A stretch of DNA of 60,000 nucleotides from Membranipora membranacea (Eukaryota > Bryozoa > Gymnolaemata > Cheilostomatida > Membraniporidae). Within the stretch, counting starts at the first letter, position 1. Each line of letters starts with the position of its first letter. Both the position numbers and the translations under genes were made by a program. Shown here piece by piece: positions 1-12,813 of this stretch. The DNA lies in NCBI GenBank assembly GCA_914767715.1, contig OU612072.1:26972001-27032000 (forward strand), in the 5' to 3' direction. The notes beneath the pieces are model-generated. The model made no database searches, was not told the DNA's origin, and worked only from the letters and a program-made list of their open reading frames with translations.

Positions 1-3000
1 GTAAACACACAAGTTGTCCACTCTCTGTAATATAATTGGCACAGATTCAAGGTCAAGGGGTCAAACTTCTTACTTTGCATTTACAGCTTGTACACAAGTA
101 ACAAATCAACAAGGCCCTGATGCTCTGCAAAGAGTACTAGAAGTTATGTTAGGACTGCATGATCGCGACAGATCATATGTCATATATAGATCATGATGAA
201 CGGCTAATGCAAATTGCTAATCTATTAATAATGGAAAATCCCCAAAGCTCATTTAGATGCAACTGAATTAAGCCTTCACAATTTCCGCCATTTTCTAGAG
301 GTCGCTTGCGACGTGAATACTTTGCAAAAATCAAGCTGATACTTCTTGTTTCAAAATAGAAGATTGAGATGGGTTACTGACCAAACTAGGTAAGCCAAAC
401 TAAAGATACCAGCTCTTCCCTTGTTTCTGCACATACTGAACATCATGGGCCTTCCATATGGCTGAGTTATTGAATGAAATGTATTCAATTTTTGCATGGA
501 TGTTTTGATCAAAGATGGCGCCCAAAGCATTTCAAACAAAGAGAGGACAACTTTACTACATGGTGTTCACAAATGGCAGTATATAGCGTGCCAACACTAA
601 ATATGCTGTAGAACAGAAACATCAACTTTGGCTAAAATATTGCTGGCTCAACAATCATATACAAGCCGATGTCCTTGATCCAAAGGGTGAAACATTACTC
701 AACAGTTGAAATAAAGCTAGCTAGCTGACCAGACAACATTGAAGTAATGAATAAAGAGTGTGTCACGTTTTCATCTTACTAAACGACGATGCTACAGCAC
801 TGATATTGTAAAGTGTTGACTTGACCAACACTATTACAGTCCTTACTCTTCCCTACTACAGACCGAGTGACTGTGTGTGGCACTCTTGTCTCAACCTGAT
901 TACGGGACATAACAATGCGAAAATAAGTAACAACATGATTTAATGGTTTACATCAGAGAAGTGTACTATATTCTGGTTCAAATACACTTTTCATGTGATA
1001 TTTCTTTCTAGATGATGTGAACAAATTGAAGCTGCATAATCTATGTCCATGTCACTCATACAAGCTGATAACAGATATCGAACACTGCACGGATATCTGG
1101 CGCAAGAAAAGAAGCCCCTGAAGATTCTACAGGTATGGCTCAATACTACAGCTACCCCAGACTATCTGTGTACCACGGGTTCAGTCCCAGTAACACCATT
1201 TGTAGATTTCTCATGAAGTATGTCGACCACCAAATGACACATCAGTTAACATTAACCTTAGCTCTACCATGTATGACTGTAGTCAGTAATGGTTCAGTCA
1301 TTCAAGTCAAAATTTGTTGAGCATTTTCCTGACAACTGGTTTCTATTTTTTAGGAAGAGAATCAAGGAGTGCGTGATCTCGATGAGTATTGCTGAAAAGA
1401 GAAATGGAACATTGCTACCCTGTTGTTCTGTCTTAACCTTAGGCTAAGCACATTCAGTAAGTATCAAACAAGCAGTGTGACTCATCCAAAAGTCTTTGCC
1501 AGTTCGGTGGCACACAACAACCACAGGTTAAATATTCTGGAGCGGGTTGTTGTTCGTCTCATAGCAAGTACAGTTTAGTCGAGGGTAGCGCTGGCTGTAT
1601 GGAACTATACACCACCAATATTATAATGGTAAATTTACTCTAGGAGACATAATGATGAGCATGAAACTAGTACGCACAGTAAGCATAGCACATTCACCCT
1701 GCATGAAAAGTGGTGAAAGCAATATGAAAATATGATGCTTTTCTCTCAGTATTGAAAGATCCACAATTCTTCCTAAAACTATAATAGTTGCAACCAAAAA
1801 AAGATGAATGATCTCTTCCAAACTCCACTCATTGATTGAATGAACGGTGGAATAAGTCCTCCTTTCACTTTGTATGGAGAGTACTAGTTAGTCCTTGAAC
1901 TAGAGTAGATCAAATTATAAACCATTTGGAATAAGTGAGGGCAAGGAGGCGAGTGAGAGCTAGGCTGTATGTATGTATGACATACATTCTAATTTCCCTG
2001 CTTCAATCCTGGTACTCTACGACTACTCTCCTCTTCAGTTTCATTCATTATATGTTCAGTTCAGCCAATAGATTCAGTAGGTAGCACTCAGCACTGGCAG
2101 TGAGTTGAGTAGTAGTAGAACTAGAAGTGGTACACCACTTCCAAGTAGAACCTGTCTTATATTGCATATTATTTCTACCAGTTGAGTGACTTTGAAGATA
2201 TTTACCTCTGCTGGCTGCCTTCCTCTGCTCTCTAGCTGTATCCTCTTCTCCATTTTTAAAATTTTAACGACTTGGGATGTGACTGTAGAGGTTGAAAATC
2301 CAGATTTCAGTTAGTCCAGTATTACCTTGCTGTTTCTCGCTTGACTGCCTGCTCGCTGTGTTCACCGCTGCTCACTGTTTATGAGATATCTTAGCTCTGC
2401 AGTGATAATCGGAACTCTATTATGATTTTTGATCCAGCTAAATTTCAAGCATACAACGCGGGATACGGTCAAACATGGCAATGGGATGGGATCATCTCAA
2501 TACAAAGCATCCCATTTGACCCATATTAATTGCCTCTTATTGGACAAGTGTTATGATTTGTCATAGACCGCGTAGTACATTGTAAACAATATCGCACATG
2601 TATTTGTTATTGTAAACAACATCCCATGTGCTAACTGTTTCCTGTTCTTTGTTTGCCACAAGTGCCCAACAGGTGGCAGTTATAAAAATTGCACAAGAAA
2701 AGGTAATAAGTGGCCCATGCAGCAGGGAGAATGGATTAAATGAATGGAATGGATTAAATGAATGGAATGAATTCTCCCTGCATGCAGTTACTCACAATAT
2801 GGACACAATAAGTCGACACTAGGGATCCTCAATGGATTTGAGTCCAGAATCACCTCACTTACCCATTGTTACTTGTATGTATGTCAACAATATATCATAG
2901 TGAGATTTTGCCTTGTAGGCTGGTTTCACACTTGGCCCTAGTCTCCATCTCTTATCCTGCTCACTGTGTCTGTTTTCCTCTCTAAGATGAGTTTCTGTTC

Positions 3001-3008
3001 TTACAGCT
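1..3008. other. Region without a recognised gene, upstream of NUDT22
   Basis: I find no conserved protein motif on either strand. The short ORFs here (up to about 66 codons) have no recognisable domain. An acceptor-like AG stands just before the NUDT22 start codon (3001-3006), so a 5' untranslated exon of that gene may lie in this stretch. The only clear structure is the palindromic insertion at 2723-2780. Confidence 0.6.
2716..2787. mobile_element. 58-bp palindromic insertion with 7-bp target duplication
   Basis: The element at 2723-2780 begins CAGGGAGAAT and ends with the exact inverted copy ATTCTCCCTG. It contains two copies of an 18-bp unit (GGATTAAATGAATGGAAT). It is flanked by identical 7-mers CATGCAG at 2716-2722 and 2781-2787, the mark of transposon-like insertion. 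Related CAGGGAG-ended hairpins occur at 43.35 kb and 55.3 kb. Confidence 0.75.
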
Positions 3009-6000
3009 ATGTGTGACTCTGAGATAGAGAAGGAACTGGAAGCGTACATATTACACTCATGCGCAGCTCGACCCCATCCACAACATGAACTTGTTATCGA
3101 CTTCTCTTCTGACTATAACCGGCTCACTCTACCAGCTGAGTATGAGAGAAGGATAGACGATGTGTGGGCTGATCGCTGTGCTGCTAATAAGAGTATATGG
3201 AACGGCAGCAAGTTCAGATTTGACGGCTTTGAGGCCGATGAGCGGACAGGAAGGTCAGCCATTATTCTCTTAGTAAGTTTACATCTCTGACGGCGATATC
3301 TTATCTTATCTTATCGACCTTCTAGAGCTGAAAGTTTTACTAGCATGGGAGGCCAGTGACACTCAGAAGAAGTTCTCTCCTAATCTTTTTTCAACTCATC
3401 TCATATTCACATAACGTTATGTGATACGGCTGACCCAGCGCTGCCCTAACCTGTTGCTGACTCTGTTTTTGATCAGGTTTCTCAAGCCTGCCACACACCC
3501 AGGTAAAGTAGTGGGTGTGGGATAGTACCACACTGCTGTTATATCTTTCCATTGCCTCGTTGATAGCTCTATGTTGAATATTCAATGTAATGTTTTTTTA
3601 TTAACAGGGTCAAGTGGAAGCTGGGATTAACTTGTTACAAAGATTTCTTAGGGACAAACTTCTCTCCTGATGCTGAAATGTTACAGAAACTAGGACAGGA
3701 GGGACACAACAATCCGCAGGCTTACATGGCAGACCCTCTAGGTAATACATCACCTATATTTTGAGACAGGGAGGGAGCAGGGAGGGTGGGCGGGAGGGAG
3801 GTGATGAGCTCAGTTAGTATTTAGAATTGTCCTCTCTTGTGTATGTCACTGTGTCATACTCATAATAGCGAGGGGAACTATCTCAATGAAGGGTGCTATA
3901 TAGTAGCAACGGGTGTTATACCCATATATCACTGAGGGGTGTTATTAAGGCCGAATGATCTGTCAGGGGTTCAGATTTCCTATCTCTATCAGAGCACCGA
4001 CCTTTATTGTACTTCGCAGGCATAATTGTTATTTTTACCTCAGGATTCAGCTCCGCAGTGATCAAGCTTGTGGTGTAGTCCACAATTTGAAATGATGTTG
4101 GGGTTTTCTCCCTTTTTTGTAACAACTGTTGTGAAAAAGTCGATCAATCAGTTTCGTTCATGGTTTGGTTACGGAAACATAACAGAAGGGTAGCTGTATA
4201 GTGCATCGACTGGTTTGGAGGTGACAGCGACTGGTTTGGAGGTGACAGCGACTGGTTTGGAGGTGACAGTGACTGGTTTGGAGGTGACAGTGACTGGTTT
4301 GGAGGTGACAGTGACTGGTTTGGAGGTGACGGTGATTGGTTTTATACGGTACCCATTTTTTTATGACAGGAGAGCGAATGTCGATCCGGCGAATCAGACC
4401 AGTTTGAGTAGATGGTTATATCCCTCTACAGGGCTAAGAGCGGTACGCTATCAAGTTATCACACCCCTGACAAGTGTTTTTGTAGCCATCAGCACTTTTG
4501 TTGATGATCTGGCAGCCTGTGGCAGGTGCCTTTATTGTCTTATTGTTGTGGGCGGTGAAGGTGTCGACCTTATCTCCTCACAGTGGGTGGTCCATGTGAC
4601 GTCAGACAGACGGACACCACTTAGATAATCTACTGCCTCACACTACAATGTCCAGTTGATGAAGTGGCGCTTCGCTTCTCAGGAATCTCCGACAGTTATC
4701 TTTCTTCAGAAGTTACTGTGATGGCTGTCTTGTCTCCGTGTACATTGAGAGTTTATCTCTGCAGTAAGATCAGACATCTGGTTATATGTAACAGGGACCT
4801 TCCTTCTCACCTATAAGTAGTTGCCGCCACTTTGGAGTGATTAAACTGTGCAGATCAGATACAGATACAAGTCACTAAGTTAGCGTACAGGGGTACCGTG
4901 TCAATAGCTATATAAAATATGAGGAGTTCTCCTTGTTACATCTGTGTGATTTGTATTTATACGTATACTCGATGTTTACTATGAATTTATATGTTCTATG
5001 TATATTCTATGTGTATTACACATTTATTCTAGGTATACTATATATACTATATATATATATATTGTATGTATTTTATTTATAGGAGTTGGAGCTCTCTTAG
5101 TTACCAGTGATAATCAGGTTATCATACTGAAGAGAAGTGAGAATGTAGCTGAGGCTCCTGGATTATATGATGTACCGGGCGGTCACCCAGAGCCCGAGGT
5201 GAGCGCACTTACACAGTTTTCTCGTTAGGTAGACAATAATACAGTAGATCATACCGTAATAGCCCAATGAAAAATGCTGACCTGATGTTTTCTTGCTATC
5301 ATTACACATTGTCAGTTTTATTGTACACAGCTTAGAAATTATAAGTCCTCAGCACCTAGGACCTCGCACCCCTGAAAAACTCGCACCCCTCACACACTCC
5401 TGGTCTCAAGTAAATTGGTTGTGAATCATTTGAAGCTAAAGTGAGGAGTGAGGCGGGCATAAGGAAACAACTCCAAAATAGAAAAGCTAAAGTGGTCCAA
5501 CTATCTGTAATTAATCCCATTGGTATGTTAGTTTATTGGACAAAGTAAATAGAGGGTTTCGGTGCGCTTTTTCTCTTACCAACCAAAAATGGGCAGCCAT
5601 AGCACTTAACGATAACCTAAATACAAGGATTGGATTGAGAAAATATACAAGTTTGCATAATATACAACCTCTGCAATGTCCTGCTAAAGAAGTGGCTTTT
5701 CCCATTCGAAACCTCTGTTTACCTTAAAGTAATGATCAATGATCTATCTCCTAATCATGCTTAGTTATGTGATTATCTGTAGGAGATCGGAGGTAAGGTA
5801 GATATATCAGATATGGACCTGTCTCTGTTCACTCCAGATCTAATAGTTGATGAGATTTACAGCTCAATACTCCGAGAAGTTAGAGATGAAGTTAATATAC
5901 CACTCCAGAGTCTTAGCGCTCCACTGCTTCTCGGCGTCGCTGTCAACAAGGCGAGTCACGGCCGACCGAGCTCTGAGTATCTCATCAGGTGTGTACCGTG

Positions 6001-6654
6001 TCCCCTTGGTGTTCATTGAGTTCTTTTTAATTTAAGTTATACTTGGGAAACCCTCAATAATATTGTTCAATTCACAGGGATTCTGTTCTCTGAATGATCA
6101 CATCCTGTATGAGAAAGTTTCTACTGTCTTGTCGATGTCTTTACCTCATGATCTCAATGTGATAGAAAGGGATTCTAGTCTTATCATAGTACAGTACCTT
6201 GAATGACAATCTGGCAAAATAGCTTCATTATAATCAACAATAATTATAGACCAACAGCGGGCAACTCCAAATTACAAACTCCAACTACAAATTATAGATA
6301 GAGTCAACATTTAATCCAATAGTTGAATCTTATTAAACTGCACCAGAAGTGAGCAGATCTCTTACATCTATGATATTATTACTATACATGCATGGTATTA
6401 TTATTATACATGTATGATATTATTATTATTACAGGACGGCGTTGAGTAGTGAGGAGATTACAGAGTTATATAACTCCGGTAATCAGGCCGAAGCTGACGA
6501 GACCACTAATATTAAATTTATACCTCATCACCAGTTTGTAGATAATAATATAGAGTTACTCAGATCTCAGGCTCCATCGGCTCAGGGCTGCTTCTTATTA
6601 TACCTCGATTATCTGAGACATAGCAGCGCTGACGCTGAGGCTGGTGGTTGCTGA
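3009..6654 (+). CDS. NUDT22: NUDT22, UDP-glucose/UDP-galactose Nudix hydrolase
   Basis: Five coding exons: 3009-3253, 3608-3741, 5083-5198, 5783-5988, 6435-6654 (921 nt, 306 residues; human NUDT22 has 303). All introns are GT-AG and phases match throughout. Family-specific stretches include [14 protein letters not shown] (human GLTSYRDFLGTNWS), [29 protein letters not shown] and [18 protein letters not shown]. The Nudix box is interrupted as in its orthologues: GGHPEPE near residues 159-165 is followed by a spacer, then REVRDE near 196-201, which supplies the metal-binding acidic residues. An intron falls right after PEPE. Family knowledge: NUDT22 cleaves UDP-glucose and UDP-galactose to UMP and sugar-1-phosphate and feeds pyrimidine salvage. 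The start at 3009 follows an acceptor-like AG, so the 5' UTR may be spliced. Confidence 0.95.
4208..4342 (+). repeat. 21-bp minisatellite in NUDT22 intron 2
   Basis: About 6.5 tandem copies of GACTGGTTTGGAGGTGACAG plus one base (C or T). The unit is a multiple of three without stops, so it creates a spurious ORF of repeated [14 protein letters not shown]. It lies wholly inside the 3742-5082 intron. Confidence 0.9.
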
Positions 6655-6665
6655 CACTCCAGGAC

Positions 6666-6671
6666 AATAAA
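6666..6671 (+). terminator. Probable NUDT22 polyadenylation signal
   Basis: AATAAA starts 12 nt after the NUDT22 stop codon, which would give a very short 3' UTR. Confidence 0.55.
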
Positions 6672-9181
6672 TTCTTTGGGCCGAAGTACATACATTCCTG
6701 AATATATATACATGTATGGAACTACTAAGATTTATAAGTCAGTCAAATTTTTACTCCTAGAAGCAAACTACTACCATACAATTCCAGATAAATCATTTCA
6801 TTATGACAATCTAAATCACACAATTTTTGCTTATATTTGACATATGAATTCCCTTCCTAACTGTTGACTTCTTTATTTGACTGGTTTTTGTTTTCACTGG
6901 TTGTTAGAAGAAGTCAGACAAGCTCATAAATATAACATTTATTGTTTACACCAAATGATCACAGCCATCTTTCTTCCATCACTTACTTGCATATATTAGG
7001 TATCTGAGTAAGAGCAAAGGGGTTCTATCTACCAGCTCTAAAATTGCTGGTTGCTTCGCGTACACCCTTACCCTTACACCTCGACGTCGCTGTTTACCAA
7101 TACATCATGTTTTCTGTAACTCACCACACATAATCTCAGTTTTTGGAATCTCTAGCATTTTCTGAATAAGTATATGAGTAAAGAACTCCAACAGAAAGTT
7201 GTGTACCAACACATTTGAAATTGGTAGATCGCAATCCAAGTCAGGGCTCAATTTTTTGGCGATATATATTACTAGAATTATCAGATGGTTGCTGTAAAGT
7301 TAGTTATACAGCTAAACCAGAGAGTGCAAACATAGGTCAAGTGATAAATAAAGTAATCGTAAAAAGGGCTAGCGCATATAGATATTGCTGTGCAGGGTCC
7401 TCTGGTTTTGATCTAGAATAAAGAAGGCTTTGAGAGAGCGTGTGACTAATTGTTTCTTGCTGAGACTCCTTATGTATGCGATGGTGTCATCTGGTGAGCT
7501 TAAAGACTTAGGCACCTGTGCTGTTCATACCCAGGCCTGGCCAGTTAATAATGAACTGGTGTAATAAATGCTTCTCATTAGCTCTGCTATGCTAGCATTG
7601 GAACAAGAAACATTATCCTTACTCTATATGGAGACAAGGAGGGAAAGGCCAAGTAGCACATCATTCATAATTAAAAGTTGTCTTCCCAAATAAAACAGCC
7701 TTGGACCAAAATCTTTAGTGTAGCTGAACTAACAGTCCAAGTTCAATACTTTCTTTTCATTTCCTGTACAGCTGATTGCACAACTCTCTCCACAACTGAA
7801 GTTTAGTTGGTGAGTGAGTCCAGGGAGAATTTTCCCATGGTTAGGCTTAGGAAACTAGCAAAGAGCTTTGCTGTGTACTCCTTGGTACTACTAAATCAGT
7901 GCTTCCTGCAGGAGAGAGCTAGTTTAATCCTAAGAGTCAATCAGAAGAGGAACATGACATATATATACATGTTGCTGATTTTAAATTACTGCTCTGCTGT
8001 CATCCCCAATCCAATGATTGATGATGGGCTGAACTCTTTTGGGAGAGAAGGGACAAGTATTGAAGGAGATGAAGATGTAAAAGTAGCTATGACCCTTGGA
8101 AGAGTACATTGCTCACAACAAATGGCCATACCACAATCATCAAACAAAAAACATACATAACTATCACCACTTGCCAGAGGGTATGGTGTGATTTCAAAGA
8201 GAATGTATGTGATGTATCCTTCTGAATCAATACATCAACATTCATCTGTATCCTGGCAGCTCCAGAGAAACTAATACCAAACAAACTGCAGCACGGGCCT
8301 CCAAGCCCTCCCAAAAAGAACTTTTTTGTTCACATTACTTACTGCTAAATTGTGTAATAGCCTTGTTCCAATTGTTCGATACTTGTAGATCCTCCTATGG
8401 CCGGTTAACGTTTGAGCAAATGGTAAAAATTCATGTTATATGATTACTGACACAGACTGGTAACCAGTAGATGAGCCGGTAACATCACCTGAACATTCAC
8501 CAGAGGAAGCGATAACTGCTCAAGTATCAAGTAAGTAAGTTCCTATGATATAAGCAGTTGAGGCCTTGGAGGTTTAAATCTTCACAATGTTCACTGATCC
8601 CACCCATAGCTCATTCTTCAATCTTCTGGCCAGCTTTACCATGCAGCCTGGATCCATACGGCCCAACTTCTCAATGTTGCACAGTGGTGTTTTTTTCATG
8701 ATCTATTTGAATGATGTGGAGTGTTCTTATTCTTCAGCATTTAAATCACCTGACACTCTGTGTTTGTGGATACCCACATTCTCTCCTCTGTTACTTGTAA
8801 TGCATATGATGGATTGTTATCACATAATGATCAAGTATACATTATATGGATTACAATTCCCTTATATCGCTTCTCCCACTTTTATGATACAAACCCCTCT
8901 ATACTGACTAAATTAGACATAGAAGGACATCCTATCATTAGCTTATTTAGTGAACATTTGAATCCATTGATTACCTGCCATCATATGTCAAATACCTCAA
9001 CTCGCTCACTTTCAGATCAAAAAATTTGAATTGTAAGCTGTTGATTATTGATACTTATACTCCAGAAACTATTGTGATTGTGACATAAAGGTTGCAGAGT
9101 CCAGATAGCAGCAGCCTCTATACAAAGATTTACCATAAAGTTTCTTCTTCTAGTTTAAATCGGAACAAAAGAATATTTGTG
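6672..9181. other. NUDT22-STK19 intergenic region
   Basis: No gene recognised. ORFs of 89-117 codons at 7807-8160, 8587-8907 and 8760-9029 show no domain and look incidental. The stretch at 8385-8560 is one copy of a dispersed repeat (separate entry). Confidence 0.5.
8385..8560 (+). repeat. Dispersed repeat, copy 1 (possible degenerate exon)
   Basis: This stretch aligns collinearly with 49540-49720. The best-matching part (about 8465-8531) reads DEPVTSPEHSPEEAITAQVSS in one frame, against [21 protein letters not shown] in the other copy. Several of the base differences are at silent third positions. Here the sequence equivalent to the other copy's ATG is lost and a TAA lies in frame upstream, so this copy looks non-functional. 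Both copies end at a GTAAGTA donor-like sequence. The family is not recognised. Confidence 0.5.
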
Positions 9182-11342
9182 ATGCTGAAACGAAAGCTGC
9201 GTACTAACATCAATCAAATCTTAAACGCCAAGAAGAAAGCCGAGGAAATAAAACTAGATGTCTTATTCCACATCTCCGCTGAAACTGGTCTTCGTCTCAA
9301 ACCGACCAAAGTAACAGAGTGTCTGGATTATATAAGAGATCTTGTCGACTGGAAAAAGTTTTGTGGTAAGTTTTCCGCCGCGTTCGCAATGATCTACGGT
9401 ATATTTATATTATCTGGAATGATCGGTTCTTCTGATCCGATGCCATTAGAGTCTAACATTTAAATTCAAAGGAGACTTATTGCATAGCGCTCAAACATGG
9501 TTAAATATTTTATCATCATTTTGATTTGACATGTTGGCTGAATATATTATATTATATATTATATATTGTATTATATCATGTGTTTATTACTTTCACAGAT
9601 AAGTTCCCTCCAGTAGTGTTACAGAGTCAGATATATTCCCTTATAACAGATCACACTAAAGTAGACACTGAGGTAAATACTCTGAGGGTCGGAGGTCAGA
9701 TTGTGATCATTAAACTCGACTCAGGAACATACGCTCTCATCGATAAAACAGAATATATAAAAACTGGTGAGTTACTTGAGACAAATCCAGTTAATACCGG
9801 ACTCCTCAGTTTTGATTGAGCGGGTTGGGGAGGACCAACCACCCTGTCACAGCTGACTGGTCAGGTAGGACCACCAACCATCTCACGGCTGACTGGTGAT
9901 GGGGGCAAGTCAGTCAGTATAGTGCCATGTACTAACCAAGATAAGTAAGAATCATACTTTTTCTTATGGATGTAACAGAACTTGTTATACTCCCCTCAGA
10001 CTTACTTGCTTTACTGCCTTAGTTACTTGGTATAGATAGATTGGGGATAGCTCTACTATGTGTTTAACAATCATGTCTCTAATGGTGCATTATATTACTA
10101 AGAGTAATCAGTTCTCTCATTCCTCATCGGGAGCCGATGCCGATCTCCTGATCATCAACTTATATTTACATCATGCTATGATCAATATAAACAGTGAAGA
10201 TTAGTTTACTAGTTTTCAAAGTTAACTCATATAATACATTTATATGTACAATAAATTGATGATATGATACAAAATATGTAACAAATGGTATGTGTATAAA
10301 AGTTCGTTCATTTTGTATTAATTTTCCTCTATTTCCCAGTGAGATTACAGATAACTGAAGGTAACATCGATGAAGAAACAGCTACCGGTTTTATTACCTT
10401 CTGCACTAAAGATGAGCTCAATGTGGAACTCAACTCCAAACAGCTCATGAAATCATTAAAAGAAGGAATCGTCACCAAACTAGTCAGGGCAGGATTCCTC
10501 ACATCGGAAGTTACCGGTAAGTTTACTGACTTATATTATTTGAAATTCCCTGGAAAATTAAATGAAAACTTCAATCATGAGAATGGTCTATTGCTTGGTA
10601 AGTTAATAATTATATCGATCATTGCTTTTTAGGGTAAATGAAACCATGTTGTGCAATGTAACCATACGGAACAATTAACAATAAAATGAGACATACTATA
10701 CGTACTATATAAGTTCCTAGCCTTTCTTAACAAGTAAATGAAATCTATGGAATCAATAAACTGTCAGGTTTTATGTAATGACGATTGCAGTACTTGTAAA
10801 AAAATTCTTTGGTCAAGTTGAGTCCACTTAATCCGCGGTTCAATTTTGTTTAGTATTTGTATTTTCAAGTAATAAAAAATGTGCTGATTTGTATGCGAAT
10901 TTTAGGCTCACATATTTGAATTTTCATAGAATAAACTACTTTGTTGAATGTTAATTATCTAGCTAGAATGTCGGCTGATCTTATAATTATTTTTTGACAT
11001 GCTGGTTAGGTTTATTATTGTCCGATCATTCCAGCAGATGTTTATTGTATCCTCCTCTCTCATATTACAGGCATGTACTATCTGACTATACCTAATGCCT
11101 CTCTCTTCTTACGAACTCTAAACGATGGATTACGTCACGTCAAATCTCTAATAAAGAAATCAAAGTTCCATGAGATCCAGCTAACAGAACTCTTAATGAA
11201 AGAAGGAAAGAAAACTAGTAAGCTAGGGATGACCTATTACTGCTTACACCTGATTGGTTTAGAATCAGTTAGAGTAGTTAGTACTACTACAGGACCACTT
11301 CTTAAGTATGTGGACGATGATTACACGAACAAAAATGAGTAA
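9182..11342 (+). CDS. STK19: STK19, winged-helix protein of transcription-coupled repair
   Basis: Four exons: 9182-9365, 9599-9766, 10340-10516, 11071-11342 (801 nt, 266 residues; human short form 254). All introns are phase 1 and GT-AG. The match to human STK19 is clear in FPPVVLQSQIYSLITDHT (human LPPIVLRSQVYSLVPDRT), in LVRAGFLT, and in the C-terminal stretch KLGMTYYCLHLIGLESV followed by VSTTTGPLLK (human RLGLTYHVHDLIGAQLV, ISTTSGTLLR). There are no protein-kinase motifs despite the name. Family knowledge: the protein folds as winged helices, binds DNA, and links stalled RNA polymerase II/CSA to TFIIH in transcription-coupled repair. The N-terminal 60 residues are basic (KRKLR) and poorly conserved. 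The first exon stays open upstream, so an earlier start is possible. Confidence 0.92.
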
Positions 11343-11773
11343 CGGACCAAAAACAAGAACTGTGATCGTAGTGGTGCTTCTCTCTGTGATGTAATCTGAG
11401 TTGTTCTGAGTATCTAACTCATCCTAACTTACCTCGTACCGTTCATGTATGTCTAACCTTGTAATTTTGATTGAGGCCAGTCTTTCTAAGAGAATTTACC
11501 CAGAATTCACATCAAACTCATTTAAATGAATTTTGTTATAATATAAAGTTGCTTACTGAGTGGATTATCGCAATAATCACTTACTCATTGTGAAAAAAAG
11601 TCAGATCAACAGGAGAGGAGTTGAAAAATGCATCGACTGATAGTCAGCTCAATTTTTTTCTCAGCTCTGATAGATCTCGCTTTAAAACTGTATACCTCTT
11701 GGTTGTTAAAAAACACTGAAGCAGAATCAAAGCAAATTCAATGAAAATTACATCCCCAGGGCGCCTCACTTAG

Positions 11774-11971
11774 CCAATCAGTTAAGATCAATGCAAAAAT
11801 CCTACCAGGGAGCTTATCCAAAATATCTATTCGCTATTCAGAGCTCAGTTATATTTGAGGAGTTGCCTTCTACCTGAGAACCTACTTAGTCAAAGTGAAA
11901 CTAAATATCAAGCCAATGAGAGCAATGTTTACCAAATAATAGCCAATGAGATTTGACAATAACATCACGTG
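11774..11971 (+). promoter_or_regulatory. NUPR1 upstream region with CCAAT boxes and an E-box
   Basis: CCAAT occurs at 11774-11778, 11913-11917 and 11943-11947, all on the coding strand. A palindromic CACGTG E-box, preceded by T, lies at 11966-11971, 118 nt before the NUPR1 start codon. That arrangement suits a stress- or nutrient-responsive promoter (NF-Y plus a bHLH factor). Function is inferred from motifs only. The STK19-NUPR1 gap (11343-12088) holds nothing else I can identify. Confidence 0.4.
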
Positions 11972-12088
11972 TCTACTTATCTTTATTGCCACATTTCCAT
12001 ATCCGACTCAATCAAGCGCACTCACCTGTATTGTTTTGCAAAAAGAATCTTCAGTTTGAAAAGAAAAGATACCAACAATCTACACATA

Positions 12089-12813
12089 ATGGCTGACAAA
12101 GACCAGTACGAGCATTATAACTATGATGAGGAGACACAGAAACAGATGAACTCTGGTCACAGTGGTAAACAGAGATCCAAAAAGGAGGCTGAGCAGCACA
12201 CGAATCAACATGATGTTGGAGGTAAGTAGTAGTAGGTAACTCACCTCGTCACTTGTAGATTATAGAACACTCGAAATCACCTAACGGTGCAAAAAGAGAG
12301 GAGTGCCTCTTTGGTCAGTGTAATTTCAGTGTGACAGCAATAGCTGCTTATTGTTGAGTGTGATTTGACCCCCGCCTTAGATAGATCCCTCACACTACGC
12401 GGAAGGTAGTAGTTATTTATATGTGTGGGTGATTTATTTGTGTGATAAACTAAGGAGCACTCTTTGTTGTGGTAGCACAACCAAAATAAATAATATAAGT
12501 TTCTATTGTATGCATGGTTTCACCCTTGGCTTGTCATAACTGGCTCTCCTTTGTATTTATTGAGTCAGGAACCGGAATTGTTTGAGTGAGAACAGGAAGA
12601 AAAAGATGGCTTGTGCAAGGAGTTACTTCTTACTCCGCTGGTACTCCTTGCTCATTTTTATGTGAAAGCTCAAAGCGTCACCTTTGTTCGCACTGTCACT
12701 GTAGTTACAGGGTATAGTTATATTATTTTTCAGGTCACACGAGAAAAACAGTACAGAAATTACAGAATAATGCTCAAAATCAGAAAGAGCAAACCAAGGC
12801 AGCTGACTCATAA
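12089..12813 (+). CDS. NUPR1: NUPR1 (p8), nuclear protein 1-like stress regulator
   Basis: Two exons, 12089-12221 and 12734-12813, joined in phase 1 (213 nt, 70 residues). The signature is a short disordered protein with an acidic/tyrosine-rich start (YEHYNYDEET), then SGHSGKQRSKKEAEQHTNQ, then GGHTRKTVQKLQNN. Human NUPR1 has the corresponding KREAAANTN and GGHERKLVTKLQNS, and insect homologues share SGHSGKQR. The basic bipartite stretch is a nuclear localisation signal in the family. Family knowledge: NUPR1 is an HMG-like, intrinsically disordered chromatin-associated stress protein. The intron falls inside the GGH motif. Length agrees with the family (about 70-82 residues). The ATG at 12089 is chosen because the region further upstream is not conserved. 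Confidence 0.9.

Noticed and set aside
1011-1133. A possible exon between a good acceptor and donor near 1 kb
   Set aside because: The best-looking frame contains a stop near the end and no family match was seen.
4215-4628. A 137-codon ORF with LEVT repeats
   Set aside because: It lies within NUDT22 intron 2 and its repetitive half is the 21-bp minisatellite.
7807-8160. A 117-codon + strand ORF as a gene
   Set aside because: No recognisable domain, signal peptide or linked exon; composition is like the surrounding non-coding DNA.
9182-11342. A serine/threonine kinase, as the name STK19 suggests
   Set aside because: No kinase motifs are present; the match is to the winged-helix protein known under that name.
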